DNA of 64,000 nucleotides from JAVBRU01 sp031547595. GTDB lineage: Bacteria > Bacillota > Clostridia > Christensenellales > Aristaeellaceae. The notes beneath the pieces are model-generated. The model saw only the letters and a program-made list of their open reading frames with translations, searched no databases and had not been told where the DNA came from. The translations under genes and the position numbers were made by a program. Location: the NCBI GenBank assembly GCA_031547595.1, contig JAVBRU010000038.1:6814-70813 (forward strand), read 5' to 3'. This document shows positions 9,238 to 17,959 of this stretch, piece after piece; the stretch's first letter is position 1, and each line of letters opens with the position of its first letter.

Positions 9238-10752
9238 TTAAATCATCCGGTCGATCATGTTATCTTCCGTCATATCCACGCCGCGGGTCAGTGTGCCGTT
9301 CATATGCCCATTTTTCAGCACGATCACCCTGTCGCACATACCAATCAACTCGGTCATTTCTTCCGAAATCATCAGAATACTGGCGCCTGCGTGCTTTTTT
9401 TCGTCCATCAGGTCATACATCGCCGCTTTCACGCCAATATCCACGCCGCGGGTGGGGCAATCCAGTATCAATATTTCTGAGCCGCGGCCGATGATTTTGC
9501 CAAACACCACTTTTTGCTTGTTGCCCCCCGACAGGCTTTTGACAATCTGATCCATCGTGGAACATTTGATACGAAGGATGTCGATTTGCTGCTGCACGTA
9601 CTTTTTTTCGGCACCGGGGGCAATAAAGCCCGCTACAGACACCTTATCAAACGCAGAGCCAATGATGTTTTCCTTCACGGAAGCAGTCAGCACCAGCGCC
9701 TCCTGATCCCTGTTTTTGCTCACATAGCCCATGCCATGCTTGATGGCAACACGGGCATTGGTGATCTGCTCCCCGGAGGGCACATGTGTCACACTGCCAT
9801 TCACAATGGGTTCTTCCCCAAAGACGGCACGCCCCAATTCGTGCATACCACAGCTGGAAAGGCCACCGATGCCCAGGATTTCACCGGCATGCAGCTCGGC
9901 ACTGAAATTCATCAGTTCACCGCGCCCGGTGGTCAGCTGGTCGATGCTCAAAACCGCCTGCTCCTGATAGCTGCACGTATTATCCTCGCGGTAATAATGC
10001 TCGCTGATTTCGCGGCCCACCATATATTTCTTGACCAGGCCGGGCTCAAAATCCTTTTTTTCCAGCGTAGCGACCAGCTCGCCATCCCGAAGCACCGTCA
10101 GGCTGTCGCAGTGATCCATCACTTCGTCCAGATCATGGCCGATAAACATCACTGCGCCGCCCCTGGCCTTTTGCTTTTCCATCAGCCGATAGATGATAGC
10201 CCGGCCCTTCTGGCTCAGCGCCGTTGTGGTTTCATCCACCACCATGACCTCCGGGTTGGCAAACATCACCTTGGCCACCTCAACCAGCTTGCGGTCCTGC
10301 ATATCCAGCCGGTCAATCAGCGTATCGGGTGCCACGTCGGTAAACCCAATATTGTCAAGTGCCCTTTGCGCTGCCTGGTTCATCACGGAGCGGTTGATCA
10401 GGCCAAATTTATTGGTGAATAGCTTTTCACTGCCCAAGAAAATATTCTGCGCCACAGTCAGCCCGGGCACCGTGCCCATTTCCTGCACGATCATGCCAAA
10501 GCCCATTTTGGCGCCTTCCAGCATGGTATGGGGCTTATAGGGCGCGCCCTTAAAGGTCATTTCTCCTTCAGTGGCCTTGGTCATCCCGGCGGCAATAGAA
10601 GAAATGGTGGATTTTCCGGAGCCGTTTTCGCCAATCAAACCCCGTATCTCACCCCTGTACAGCGTCAAATCCACCTGATGGAGCGCACGGGTGGGGCCAA
10701 ACATTTTGGTGATGGATTTGGCTTCAAACAAGACTTCCCTTGCAGCTGCCAT
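9238..10752 (-). CDS. sugar ABC transporter ATP-binding protein, RbsA/MglA class
   Basis: Tandem two-domain ATPase (504 residues) energising uptake at the inner face of the membrane. Domain 1 has Walker A GENGSGKST (about residue 41) and Walker B-like VMVVDE. Domain 2 (from about residue 265) has the usual degenerate Walker A (GIGGLSSCGMHELG) and a good signature LSGGNKQKV followed by ILDCPTRGVDIG, as in MglA/RbsA. The start is supported by GGAAGGA upstream. Between it and the binding-protein gene lie two strong hairpins (10807-10858 and 10880-10919), which probably set a high ratio of binding protein to membrane subunits. Confidence 0.92.
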   Translation of the reverse strand: MAAAREVLFEAKSITKMFGPTRALHQVDLTLYRGEIRGLIGENGSGKSTISSIAAGMTKATEGEMTFKGAPYKPHTMLEGAKMGFGMIVQEMGTVPGLTVAQNIFLGSEKLFTNKFGLINRSVMNQAAQRALDNIGFTDVAPDTLIDRLDMQDRKLVEVAKVMFANPEVMVVDETTTALSQKGRAIIYRLMEKQKARGGAVMFIGHDLDEVMDHCDSLTVLRDGELVATLEKKDFEPGLVKKYMVGREISEHYYREDNTCSYQEQAVLSIDQLTTGRGELMNFSAELHAGEILGIGGLSSCGMHELGRAVFGEEPIVNGSVTHVPSGEQITNARVAIKHGMGYVSKNRDQEALVLTASVKENIIGSAFDKVSVAGFIAPGAEKKYVQQQIDILRIKCSTMDQIVKSLSGGNKQKVVFGKIIGRGSEILILDCPTRGVDIGVKAAMYDLMDEKKHAGASILMISEEMTELIGMCDRVIVLKNGHMNGTLTRGVDMTEDNMIDRMI

Positions 10753-10806
10753 GATGCATTCCTTCCCTTCTGTAGGTAAAATGGCGTGTCAGGGTACTGG
10801 GTAAAG

Positions 10807-10858
10807 CAATTTAGCTGGGGCACGTATTATCTGCTTCTACCGTGCCACAGCTAAATTG
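10807..10858 (-). other. 18-bp near-perfect inverted repeat in operon leader of ATPase gene
   Basis: CAATTTAGCTG at 10807-10817 pairs perfectly with CAGCTAAATTG at 10848-10858; after one mismatch, GGCACG pairs with CGTGCC, leaving a 16-base loop. It lies between the binding-protein and ATPase genes. No U-run follows, so an mRNA-stability or processing element is more likely than a terminator. Confidence 0.7.
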
Positions 10859-10879
10859 TTCCACGCATAAACAGAAAAT

Positions 10880-10919
10880 GCGGGGGACCCCCGCAGGCTT
10901 TGTCCTCGGTGTCCCCCGC
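10880..10919 (-). terminator. intra-operon hairpin, probable leaky terminator or attenuator
   Basis: GCGGGGGAC (10880-10888) pairs with GTCCCCCGC (10911-10919); on the minus strand it is followed by TTTTCTGTTT. It lies 14 bp past the binding-protein stop, where ABC importer operons commonly carry a partial terminator that lowers expression of the ATPase and permeases. Confidence 0.65.
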
Positions 10920-10933
10920 CAGGTTTTCAAGGC

Positions 10934-12001
10934 TTAGTTGCCCGCGTGGCGTGCCTGCACAGCATCATAGGTGTAGCTGTCCTGCAAAGCAATCAGCGCG
11001 TCATAGGTGGTCATGTTCATCAGCTCTTCTGCGGAATAGATATGCTCGGTCTTCATCAGTTCGTTGTACGCATTGGCGGTCTCGCCGTCGGTAAAGGTAA
11101 TATAAGACTGCTTGATCATGGGCGCAAAGCCATCGGCATCCACAATTTTGTTGCCGTTCACAGCCTGCCAGATCATAGCAACCTGCAAGCCATAGCGCTC
11201 GATATTGGCGGCGACCAGCACTTTGATGGTGCCATCAGCCAACGCACCTACAAAGCCGTCGGTCACAGCGCCGATGGTGGCAATGGGCACATTCAGGCCG
11301 GCAGTGGCAGCAGGCTGTACCCAGAAGTCCAGCGCATTATAGGTGGTGGCAATGCCGTCCACGCCTTCGGTAGTCAGCGCGTTGCTCTGGGGGATGAAGA
11401 AGCCATCACCCATGTCCGGGAATCCGGCAACCACGATGGTCTCCACGCCTTCGCCCAGGCCGTCATAGATGCCCTGTGTGCGGTCGATGAACATCTGCAC
11501 GCCGAAGTTGGCAGCGCCGTTGCCCACAACAACCTTCTTGCAGCCCACTTCGCGAAGGGCAACGCCCAGCGCATAGCCTGCTTCCCAGTTGCCATTGTCG
11601 CCATAGATCAGGCCGTTCAGGTATTTGGGCTCGCTCTTCATCTCTTCATACAGGTCCTGCTCGCCATAGCTGTAATACATGCCATTGTCGATGGCGCGCC
11701 AGGCTGCTTCAACCCCGGCCACGTTGTAATAACCCATGATGGCATCACAACCGGCGGAAGCGCAGTTGTCGATGAATGCGAATTCACCATCCGCATCCGC
11801 AATGGCTTCGGAATAGATGAACTGGATGTTCATCAGGGGCGCCAGATAGTTGTCAAAGTAATCCTTCAGTTTCAGGAACTCTGCTTCGGTAGGATCATAG
11901 ATTTCAACACCGATTTTGATGGTTTTGCTTTCGGCGAAGGCAATATTGCACATGGACAGTGCAAGCACCAGTGCCAGCATCAGGGCAAGGAACTTTTTCA
12001 T
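10934..12001 (-). CDS. sugar-binding protein of CUT2-type ABC transporter
   Basis: Secreted periplasmic-binding-protein-like receptor (355 residues) of the Peripla_BP_4 (ribose/galactose-binding) class. The signal peptide MKKFLALMLALVLALSMCNIAFA is followed by mature sequence starting near ESKTIKIGVEIYDP; no lipobox cysteine is obvious, so membrane anchoring is unclear. The fold signature appears as alternating beta/alpha segments with GCDAIMGYYN, DNGNWEAGYALG and GFPDMGDGF. Start ATG at 12001 follows AAGGAGG; a TTG six codons upstream overlaps that site and is rejected. It is the first gene of the operon that runs to acpS, under a promoter with a TCTAA...TGTCGG box. Ligand is unknown; rhamnoside-type oligosaccharides are suggested only by the GH78 neighbour. 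Confidence 0.88.
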   Translation of the reverse strand: MKKFLALMLALVLALSMCNIAFAESKTIKIGVEIYDPTEAEFLKLKDYFDNYLAPLMNIQFIYSEAIADADGEFAFIDNCASAGCDAIMGYYNVAGVEAAWRAIDNGMYYSYGEQDLYEEMKSEPKYLNGLIYGDNGNWEAGYALGVALREVGCKKVVVGNGAANFGVQMFIDRTQGIYDGLGEGVETIVVAGFPDMGDGFFIPQSNALTTEGVDGIATTYNALDFWVQPAATAGLNVPIATIGAVTDGFVGALADGTIKVLVAANIERYGLQVAMIWQAVNGNKIVDADGFAPMIKQSYITFTDGETANAYNELMKTEHIYSAEELMNMTTYDALIALQDSYTYDAVQARHAGN

Positions 12002-12064
12002 AGAGGTTTCCTCCTTCAAATCATTGCGGTTTTAGGTCTAACACCCATCCCCGTTATTGATACC

Positions 12065-12129
12065 ATTCTACAAATAAAATGACGGAAAAACAATGTACGA
12101 TTATTGGTTGTATCCGACACTTTTTTAGA
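12065..12129 (-). promoter_or_regulatory. promoter with conserved box for the sugar ABC/GH operon
   Basis: On the minus strand TTGTTT-17-TAGAAT (-10 at 12070-12065) precedes the binding-protein gene. Upstream lies the box TCTAAAAAAGTGTC (12129-12116) continued by GGATAC. The first G of GTCGG (12118) is 48 bp from the first base of the -10, the same spacing seen at four other promoters in the window (47-48). Confidence 0.7.
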
Positions 12130-12190
12130 TTTTGGAAAGAACACATCTTACTGATTTATATTATATCACAGTATTGCTATAAAAGAAAGA

Positions 12191-12218
12191 GCGCCGATGG
12201 CAGTATTGCCATCGGCGC
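12191..12218 (-). terminator. intrinsic terminator after carboxylesterase gene
   Basis: Perfect 11-bp stem GCGCCGATGGC / GCCATCGGCGC with a 6-base loop, followed on the minus strand by TCTTTCTTTT. It separates the carboxylesterase unit from the promoter of the sugar ABC operon. Confidence 0.85.
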
Positions 12219-12235
12219 GTGGAATGCCTTAACGA

Positions 12236-13864
12236 TCAGAAGGGAGAGAAACCTGCCTGCAGCTGGGGCGCGGCCTGGATCAGCTCAAACAGCTCTTTAT
12301 CATGGCTGTACTTGAGCTGGCTGTCCGCGTCAAACACCATGGTAGCGCCATTTTCGGGGGTGTAGGCTTCCCAGGCAAGGGTATCGGTGGAGGGATTGCC
12401 GGTGCGGGCAAAGGCTGCCAGCGCCTGAGCCATTGCATCGTTCACCTTCTGCGCGTTTTCTTCATCGCCGGCCACAAATGCGTTGATATCGTCCACATTG
12501 CCAAACCAGAAGGGCACGTCAGACGCGGTATGGATGGCCACGATGCCGCCATACATGGGATAGCTGTACGCCGCCAGCGCATTGTACACGGTGCCGCCGT
12601 AGCTGACCATCTGCTGGGACTGGGGCAGGGTGCTCATGCCCACATAACGGTTGTTGATATAGATCACTTCCGCGGGGTTGTGGGTGGGATAGGCAGCCTT
12701 GAAAGCGTCCAAAATCTTCGGGCCATACTCTTCGCCCCACTTGTCGATGCAGGACTGAAGCACGGTTTCTGCGGTCTGATTATCAAAGCTCAGGCGCTGA
12801 TAGTTTTCTTCGGTGAAAGCAAAGGGGATGTTGGCATAGTTGGTAGAGAACTCACCCAGAACGTTGGAGGTCATCAGCGGGATGTCCTTGGAGATTTCAA
12901 AGGTGCCATCCGGAATGATGTCGCCGTCCACTGTCGGGCCAAAGCCGGACACCTTCGCTGCGGTGCAGGCGGCATTCAGCTGCTCATAGCTCATGCCAAG
13001 CAGGGCATCCATGATTTCTTCGTTGGATTTGCCCGTCAGGCCAAGGGATTCAACCAGCGTAGCTGCTTCTGCCTGGGATTTTTCGCTGGTGCGGGTGATC
13101 GTGGCAGAGCCGCCGGACAGCATAACAGCCTTTTGGAACAAGCCTTGTGCGCCGGGCATTGACATCAGCGAAGTCACCTTGCCGCCGCCGCCAGACTGGC
13201 CCACGATGGTCACATTGCTGGGATCGCCGCCGAAGCTGGCGATGTTATCCTGGATCCATTTAAGCGCCAGCTGAATATCCAGGATACCTACGTTTGCAGA
13301 ATGAGCATACTCTTCGCCGCCATAGGCAGACACATCCAGGAAGCCCAGGCTGTTCAGGCGATGATTGACAGACACAAACACCACATCGTTTTGCTTTGCC
13401 TGCTGTTCGCCAAGATAGAAGGTGAACTGGGTGGAGGAGCCGGTGGTGTAGCCGCCGCCGTGCAGCCACACGATAACGGGGCGGGCGCTGTTGGCATTGC
13501 TTTCAGGCGTCCACACGTTCAGCTGCAAGCACAGCTTTTCGCTCTGCACCTGGAGGAGGTTGACGGGGAAACAGTTAAACATATCGCGCGCCGCAGTGTC
13601 AATGGTGCTTTGGGGGGCGATTTCGCCCATCACATTGCACACACGCACGTTCTGCCAGGTGTAGGGAACGGCTTCCTGGAAACGCTCCGCAGTGCCGTAC
13701 TGGATGGCAAAGTAGTTGTCCACGCCGTCATAGCGATAGCCTTGCACCTTGCCCCCTGTGGTGTCCACAAAGGTTGCGCGGACGGGCTCGCTTGCTGCAC
13801 CTGCTATGCTGATCATGCTAACGAGCATAATAGCGCTGAGTAATAGGGCCAGAAACTTTTTCAT
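12236..13864 (-). CDS. secreted type-B carboxylesterase
   Basis: Extracellular alpha/beta hydrolase (542 residues) of the carboxylesterase type B family, hydrolysing carboxylic esters. Signal peptide MKKFLALLLSAIMLVSMISIAGA, oxyanion HGGGYTTGSS, nucleophile elbow GQSGGGG, and the C-terminal AIHTASDVPFWFGN that supplies the catalytic His. Start at MKKFLA follows AAGGAGAGG. It has its own boxed promoter and terminator, so it is a single-gene unit placed between the sugar ABC operon and the DUF1593 gene. Likely removes acyl or methyl esters from plant material outside the cell (inference). Confidence 0.9.
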   Translation of the reverse strand: MKKFLALLLSAIMLVSMISIAGAASEPVRATFVDTTGGKVQGYRYDGVDNYFAIQYGTAERFQEAVPYTWQNVRVCNVMGEIAPQSTIDTAARDMFNCFPVNLLQVQSEKLCLQLNVWTPESNANSARPVIVWLHGGGYTTGSSTQFTFYLGEQQAKQNDVVFVSVNHRLNSLGFLDVSAYGGEEYAHSANVGILDIQLALKWIQDNIASFGGDPSNVTIVGQSGGGGKVTSLMSMPGAQGLFQKAVMLSGGSATITRTSEKSQAEAATLVESLGLTGKSNEEIMDALLGMSYEQLNAACTAAKVSGFGPTVDGDIIPDGTFEISKDIPLMTSNVLGEFSTNYANIPFAFTEENYQRLSFDNQTAETVLQSCIDKWGEEYGPKILDAFKAAYPTHNPAEVIYINNRYVGMSTLPQSQQMVSYGGTVYNALAAYSYPMYGGIVAIHTASDVPFWFGNVDDINAFVAGDEENAQKVNDAMAQALAAFARTGNPSTDTLAWEAYTPENGATMVFDADSQLKYSHDKELFELIQAAPQLQAGFSPF

Positions 13865-13924
13865 GGTATCCTCTCCTTTTCCATGACTCACGGCGCTGAT
13901 CTTCTGCGCCGCGGTGATGGTTTC

Positions 13925-13989
13925 AGTATAGGAGATTGAATGGTTCAAAGCCATGTCCCATTTTTCGATGTGCCCGACAATTTATTAGA
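13925..13989 (-). promoter_or_regulatory. promoter with conserved box for the carboxylesterase
   Basis: -10 TATACT at 13930-13925 with a poor -35 region. The box TCTAATAAATTGTC (13989-13976) continues as GGGCAC; GTCGG begins 48 bp before the -10. A weak -35 with a fixed upstream box fits an activator-dependent promoter. Confidence 0.7.
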
Positions 13990-14053
13990 TATTCTCTTCC
14001 ATACCCGTCACTATTTTAGATTGTTCCCCCAATTTTTAGTATGTAGTAAAAGC

Positions 14054-14079
14054 CCCTGGCGCGGAGAGGCGCGCCAGGG
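14054..14079 (-). terminator. intrinsic terminator after DUF1593 gene
   Basis: CCCTGGCGCG pairs with CGCGCCAGGG around a 6-base loop, then TTTTAC on the minus strand. Its stem and loop are close to those of the terminator at 17910-17937, suggesting duplication of a gene end. Confidence 0.8.
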
Positions 14080-14098
14080 CACGGAGCATATTCTTTCT

Positions 14099-15658
14099 TT
14101 ACTCGCCAACAGTGATAACAATCTGCACAAACCGGGTCATGGGACGGCTGGCAACATCGTGTGCCTCCAGGGTGATGACAAACTGGTCGCCCGCAACAGC
14201 GTCAGCGGGAACAGTAAAATTGGTGGTCAACGAATTGGCATCAGAAATCGCAAGATCGGTGGAAGCACCTGCGTATACGTTCAGCGCAGCGGCCATCCAC
14301 CAGATGGTTTCCACCTCGTCGCCGTCAGGATCGTTGACTGCGCCGTTCAGCGTCACTGTTTCGCCAGCCTTGGCACTGATGTCCAACGCATCCACTGTCA
14401 CAACAGGCGCGTGATTGCAATCTTCGGGTGCAAAGACCGCCCAGTCGGCGCGGGCAGCAAGTTCGTCAAACAGCGTTGTGGTGTAGCTGCGGGCTGCTGT
14501 ATTTTTTATGTCGCTGCGCAGGCCCAGATCAATGAAAGAGGCGGTGCCAAACTGGCAGCACATCCAGTCATAGGGTTCATACTCAAAGCGGATAAAGATG
14601 GGGCTTTCGGCAAGATCGGGGGATGCCCAGCCGGTCTTGCCCGCTTCGCGCCAGTCAATGTAGGTCAGCAGCCCGTATTGATAGCAAATGGGCTCGCCGT
14701 AAATAACCTGGCCGTCATACATCAGATGGAATTCACTGAGCACCTTGCCGTGGTTAAACTTGAACGCTTCGGTAAGGTAAGCTCCCTTGTAGTAGGGTAG
14801 AAGCGCTTCCGAGCTGCCGCCAAAGAAGGCCTCCTTCGGTGTGGCGCAAAAGTAGTTGCCATATCCGCCAAAGCCGTTCCAATCAGAACCCTGCAAGCCT
14901 GGAAACAACTCGTCCAGCTTGGAGTCCGCACGGCAATTGTCCTCCCCGTTGCCGCTGATGCGAACCTTGCTGACCACCTTGTTCAGGATCTCATCCCATT
15001 CAGCAGTATTATGATATTGCTCATAAATGCTGATGAACGCGCGAACCGTGGTATTGATGCCGCCCCAATGCATGATGTAGAGCGGTCGGGGATCATCATC
15101 CAGAATGCAGGCTTTGATCCAGTTTGAACCCTCGGTATCGTTGCGATAATCACCTTCAAACTCCATATTGCCTTCCTTGGCAACACTCAGCAGATATTCC
15201 GGCGTTGGATAATTGGGGTTATTCTGGCTGAGATAGGCATAGTCCGCGGCATAACTGACAGAGATGATGCGCGTCAGAAAGTCCGGTTGTACAGGACGGA
15301 AGGACATGAGCTGCCCCGCATTTTCCACGCTATCTCCGGCCGTTGTTGCTTCACAGCGATAGTTGGGGGTAATTTCGGCCAGCGTATGCTCGCCGTCACC
15401 ATTGAAGTGGAACATGCCCGCTGTGGCTACGATTCCGGCAATGTCATAGTCACAAGCATACATCAAGGTCAGCAAGATACCGTTCATGTCGTCTACTTCC
15501 AGATCGGTGGTGATCAGAACACGCGGCTGTGTTGATTTGTCAACCTTCATGGCCGCCAGTGCTTCAGAAATTGGGGTGGCCGGCTGCGTTTCAGCCAGAG
15601 CCGCTGTTGCGCTGAGGGCCATGACGCAGGCCAGCAAGAGAGCAAGAAACCTTTTCAT
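14099..15658 (-). CDS. secreted DUF1593 / nucleoside hydrolase-like protein
   Basis: Exported protein (519 residues) resembling the DUF1593, Sde182-type 'cellulose-binding' family, whose core has a nucleoside-hydrolase-like fold. Signal peptide MKRFLALLLACVMALSATAALA; then RVLITTDLEVDDMNGILL, the D-x-D-D type metal-binding N-terminus of that fold; C-terminal about 90 residues (from NHAPVVTVDALDISAKAGE) form an Ig/cadherin-like domain with NDPDGDEVE. Family members are often found with plant cell-wall enzymes; no enzymatic activity can be assigned from sequence. It lies 118 bp downstream of the first histidine-kinase gene and has no boxed promoter of its own. Confidence 0.75.
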   Translation of the reverse strand: MKRFLALLLACVMALSATAALAETQPATPISEALAAMKVDKSTQPRVLITTDLEVDDMNGILLTLMYACDYDIAGIVATAGMFHFNGDGEHTLAEITPNYRCEATTAGDSVENAGQLMSFRPVQPDFLTRIISVSYAADYAYLSQNNPNYPTPEYLLSVAKEGNMEFEGDYRNDTEGSNWIKACILDDDPRPLYIMHWGGINTTVRAFISIYEQYHNTAEWDEILNKVVSKVRISGNGEDNCRADSKLDELFPGLQGSDWNGFGGYGNYFCATPKEAFFGGSSEALLPYYKGAYLTEAFKFNHGKVLSEFHLMYDGQVIYGEPICYQYGLLTYIDWREAGKTGWASPDLAESPIFIRFEYEPYDWMCCQFGTASFIDLGLRSDIKNTAARSYTTTLFDELAARADWAVFAPEDCNHAPVVTVDALDISAKAGETVTLNGAVNDPDGDEVETIWWMAAALNVYAGASTDLAISDANSLTTNFTVPADAVAGDQFVITLEAHDVASRPMTRFVQIVITVGE

Positions 15659-15727
15659 TGTGAGACCGCCTTTCTTGTTTGAGAATTTGTTATTGTTATT
15701 CTACTGTCTTTTATGGAAAGACCCACA

Positions 15728-15756
15728 AAAAAACGCCTAACCTTGCGGTTTCAGCG
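15728..15756 (-). terminator. probable terminator after first histidine kinase gene
   Basis: On the minus strand an imperfect stem (CGCTGAAACC, loop GCAA, GGTTAGGCG) is followed by TTTTTTT. The stem has a bulge, so read-through into the DUF1593 gene is possible. Confidence 0.5.
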
Positions 15757-15776
15757 CTTAAGCTTGCAAAAATGGC

Positions 15777-17072
15777 TTATTGCATGGCGGGGATCAGTAT
15801 GTTCAGCGAAAAAATCCCATCCTTTGCGCCAATGCTCATTTCACCTCCATACTTTTCTGCCACATAGCGCATGCTGCGCGTTCCATATCCATGAACGGCA
15901 TCCTCCAGTTGGCTTGTGACCGGCAATCCCCCCTCAAAGCTTAGCTGCCCAGTGTAAAAATTCTCAGTGCCAATGGAAATCATCCCCATGCTTTCCAGCA
16001 CGGTCAGCTTGATGATCCTTTTTTCTTTCTCTCCGATTGCCTGTACCGCCCGGATGGCGTTATCCAGTGCATTGCAGAACAAAAAATAAATATCCGTCTC
16101 TTCCATAAAGCGCAGCGTTTGCCCATTGGCAATGCAATTGAGTTGGATGCCGTAACTCTGGCAAAGCAAGCCCTTTTCCGCCAAAACCAGATTAAGCGTA
16201 TCATTCTGGGTGTCCACACTGAAATCATAAATGCTGACCAACTCTTCAATACGGTTCAGTTCTTCCTGTGCATGGTGCCCTTCCCGGGTTTTCAGCAGTG
16301 CGATAAGGTGTTTCATATCATGGCACTTTATGTTGATCATATCCACCGTTTCCCTGGAAAGTGCCAAATGCTTCTTCTCTCTTTCCCATAGCTGCAAGAT
16401 AACAGCATTTTCCTCCTTCGTTTTGTCTAAACGAAACATGCTGTATTGCAGCCACAATGTCAACAGGCAGCAGCTGGCGCTATACAGGCGAACCATTGTG
16501 TTAATGGGCGCGGGGGTTTGGGCGCGGTAATTGGTGTCAATGGCGTTAAAGGCCAGCATGCTGATCATCACCACCAGACAAATCACCAGATTCGCCCTGT
16601 TCCCGATATGATGATACCCGGCCCGGCGAATGTTTACGGTAAAAATACGATATGCCAAGAGAAACAAAACCGCAATCACCGCGATATAGAGCGTCGTTGA
16701 AAACACTGTAACATCTGCTGCCCGAAGCTTAAACGCTCCCATCAGCACTTGCAAATGCAGATTAATTCGTTGCAGAGCGTAAGCGCCCGTAACGCAGTAC
16801 AGGCCCATCCAGCTGTTGCATCCAAAGCAAAGCCTGATGCCCAAATAAAGCAGAGTAAACAGCATGACGTTCTGAAAAACACCGATCCATACGTTGGCAG
16901 ACCATGCATCGTTCCAAAAAATCTCTGGCAGCAAGCAGATAATGCATGAAAAACCTACACGAAACGGGAATTTTCTTTTCCGCGGAAGGGGCAGAGTGAA
17001 TGGAATGCTGAAAATAATGAGCTCCACCATAAACAGACAACGGAGGATAATCACAAACAACTGTTGATTCAC
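15777..17072 (-). CDS. GHKL sensor histidine kinase, AgrC-like
   Basis: Membrane sensor kinase (431 residues) of the peptide- or quorum-sensing AgrC class. The N-terminal half has about six hydrophobic segments; the cytosolic part has the phospho-acceptor region NIKCHDMKHLIALL, N-box LFCNALDNAIRA and G-box HGYGTRSMRY. A GTG start at 17072 was chosen: it overlaps the response-regulator stop as GTGA and has GGGGGAGGG nine bases upstream, and the paralogous kinase starts at the equivalent ATGA. No signal-peptide gene (AgrD-like) is visible nearby, so the stimulus is unknown. It pairs with the LytTR regulator directly upstream. Confidence 0.88.
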   Translation of the reverse strand: MNQQLFVIILRCLFMVELIIFSIPFTLPLPRKRKFPFRVGFSCIICLLPEIFWNDAWSANVWIGVFQNVMLFTLLYLGIRLCFGCNSWMGLYCVTGAYALQRINLHLQVLMGAFKLRAADVTVFSTTLYIAVIAVLFLLAYRIFTVNIRRAGYHHIGNRANLVICLVVMISMLAFNAIDTNYRAQTPAPINTMVRLYSASCCLLTLWLQYSMFRLDKTKEENAVILQLWEREKKHLALSRETVDMINIKCHDMKHLIALLKTREGHHAQEELNRIEELVSIYDFSVDTQNDTLNLVLAEKGLLCQSYGIQLNCIANGQTLRFMEETDIYFLFCNALDNAIRAVQAIGEKEKRIIKLTVLESMGMISIGTENFYTGQLSFEGGLPVTSQLEDAVHGYGTRSMRYVAEKYGGEMSIGAKDGIFSLNILIPAMQ

Positions 17073-17788
17073 AGATTTTTTCCCTCCCCCAGCCAACGGT
17101 TCAACGCTTCCATAAACGCCTTCTTTTTGGGGTGGCTGATCTGTACCATTTCTCCGTTATCCATGATCAACTCATAGCCCTGCACCCTTCGTATATGGCG
17201 TGGATTGACCAGATAGCAGCTATTGCATCGAAGAAAATCGCTGGGCTTCAGCCTTTCCTCCAGCTCATTCAGGCTCCCGGTAGCGCAAACAATGCCGCTG
17301 ACCGTATGATACCGCAGCATGTGACCGCTGACCTCCACGTAGACCAGATCGGAGGATACGATGCGTTCCATTCCCTGCTTGTCGCTGATGAGAATCGTTT
17401 GCCCCACCTTCAAGGCGGCCAAGGCCACCGCCCGACGCATGCTGAGGAAAAAATCGTGATAGCGAATGGGCTTGAGTACAAACCCCACTGCGTTCACGTT
17501 ATACCCCCGCACTGCGTACTGGGCCATGCTGGTCGCAAAAATCACCGGCACCTGTTCATCCAGCCGACGTAGCTTTTCCACCGCCGTCATCCCATCCATC
17601 AGGGGCATCTGGATATCCAGAAAGACGATATCATAAATTGCCTGATAGTTTTCCAGAAAATCCACCGCATTATCAAAGCAAACGATGGATTGCTTTATTT
17701 CCGGCGCGGTTTCCCGAAAATACTGCCCGATGAACGAGGAAAGACGCTGTTGATCTTCCCGGTGATCCTCTACAATGGCGATTCTCAT
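17069..17788 (-). CDS. LytTR-family response regulator
   Basis: Two-domain regulator (239 residues): receiver domain with acidic pair ED at 7-8 and phospho-acceptor Asp58 in FLDIQMPLMDG, then a LytTR DNA-binding domain (about 135-235). It is translationally coupled to its kinase by a GTGA overlap. The promoter carries the conserved box abutting the -35 region, so the operon may be controlled by the same factor as the boxed esterase and GH units, or by itself. Closely related to the regulator at 20984-21700. Confidence 0.93.
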   Translation of the reverse strand: MRIAIVEDHREDQQRLSSFIGQYFRETAPEIKQSIVCFDNAVDFLENYQAIYDIVFLDIQMPLMDGMTAVEKLRRLDEQVPVIFATSMAQYAVRGYNVNAVGFVLKPIRYHDFFLSMRRAVALAALKVGQTILISDKQGMERIVSSDLVYVEVSGHMLRYHTVSGIVCATGSLNELEERLKPSDFLRCNSCYLVNPRHIRRVQGYELIMDNGEMVQISHPKKKAFMEALNRWLGEGKNL

Positions 17789-17827
17789 TGTGGCACCTCA
17801 CCTTATCATGATGGGTCCTCTCATCGT

Positions 17828-17871
17828 ATTATACAGTCTGTCCATGATTTTTGCCTTGACATTTTTTTAGA
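17828..17871 (-). promoter_or_regulatory. promoter with promoter-proximal conserved box, first two-component operon
   Basis: -10 TATAAT at 17833-17828. The box TCTAAAAAAATGTC (17871-17858) is followed by AAG instead of GG; the first G of its GTC end is 27 bp from the -10, so it abuts the -35. ACAT-N8-ATGT symmetry is visible around the A-tract. Confidence 0.7.
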
Positions 17872-17909
17872 TGTTTCAGTGCTTATTTATTTTTGTCGAC
17901 GCAAAAAGT

Positions 17910-17937
17910 CCTCTGGCGCGGAGAGGTGCGCCAGAGG
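17910..17937 (-). terminator. intrinsic terminator after esterase gene
   Basis: CCTCTGGCGC pairs with GCGCCAGAGG around an 8-base loop and is followed by ACTTTTTG on the minus strand. Related in sequence to 14054-14079. Confidence 0.85.
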
Positions 17938-17959
17938 GCAAGTGTTGAGAGATTACGTA

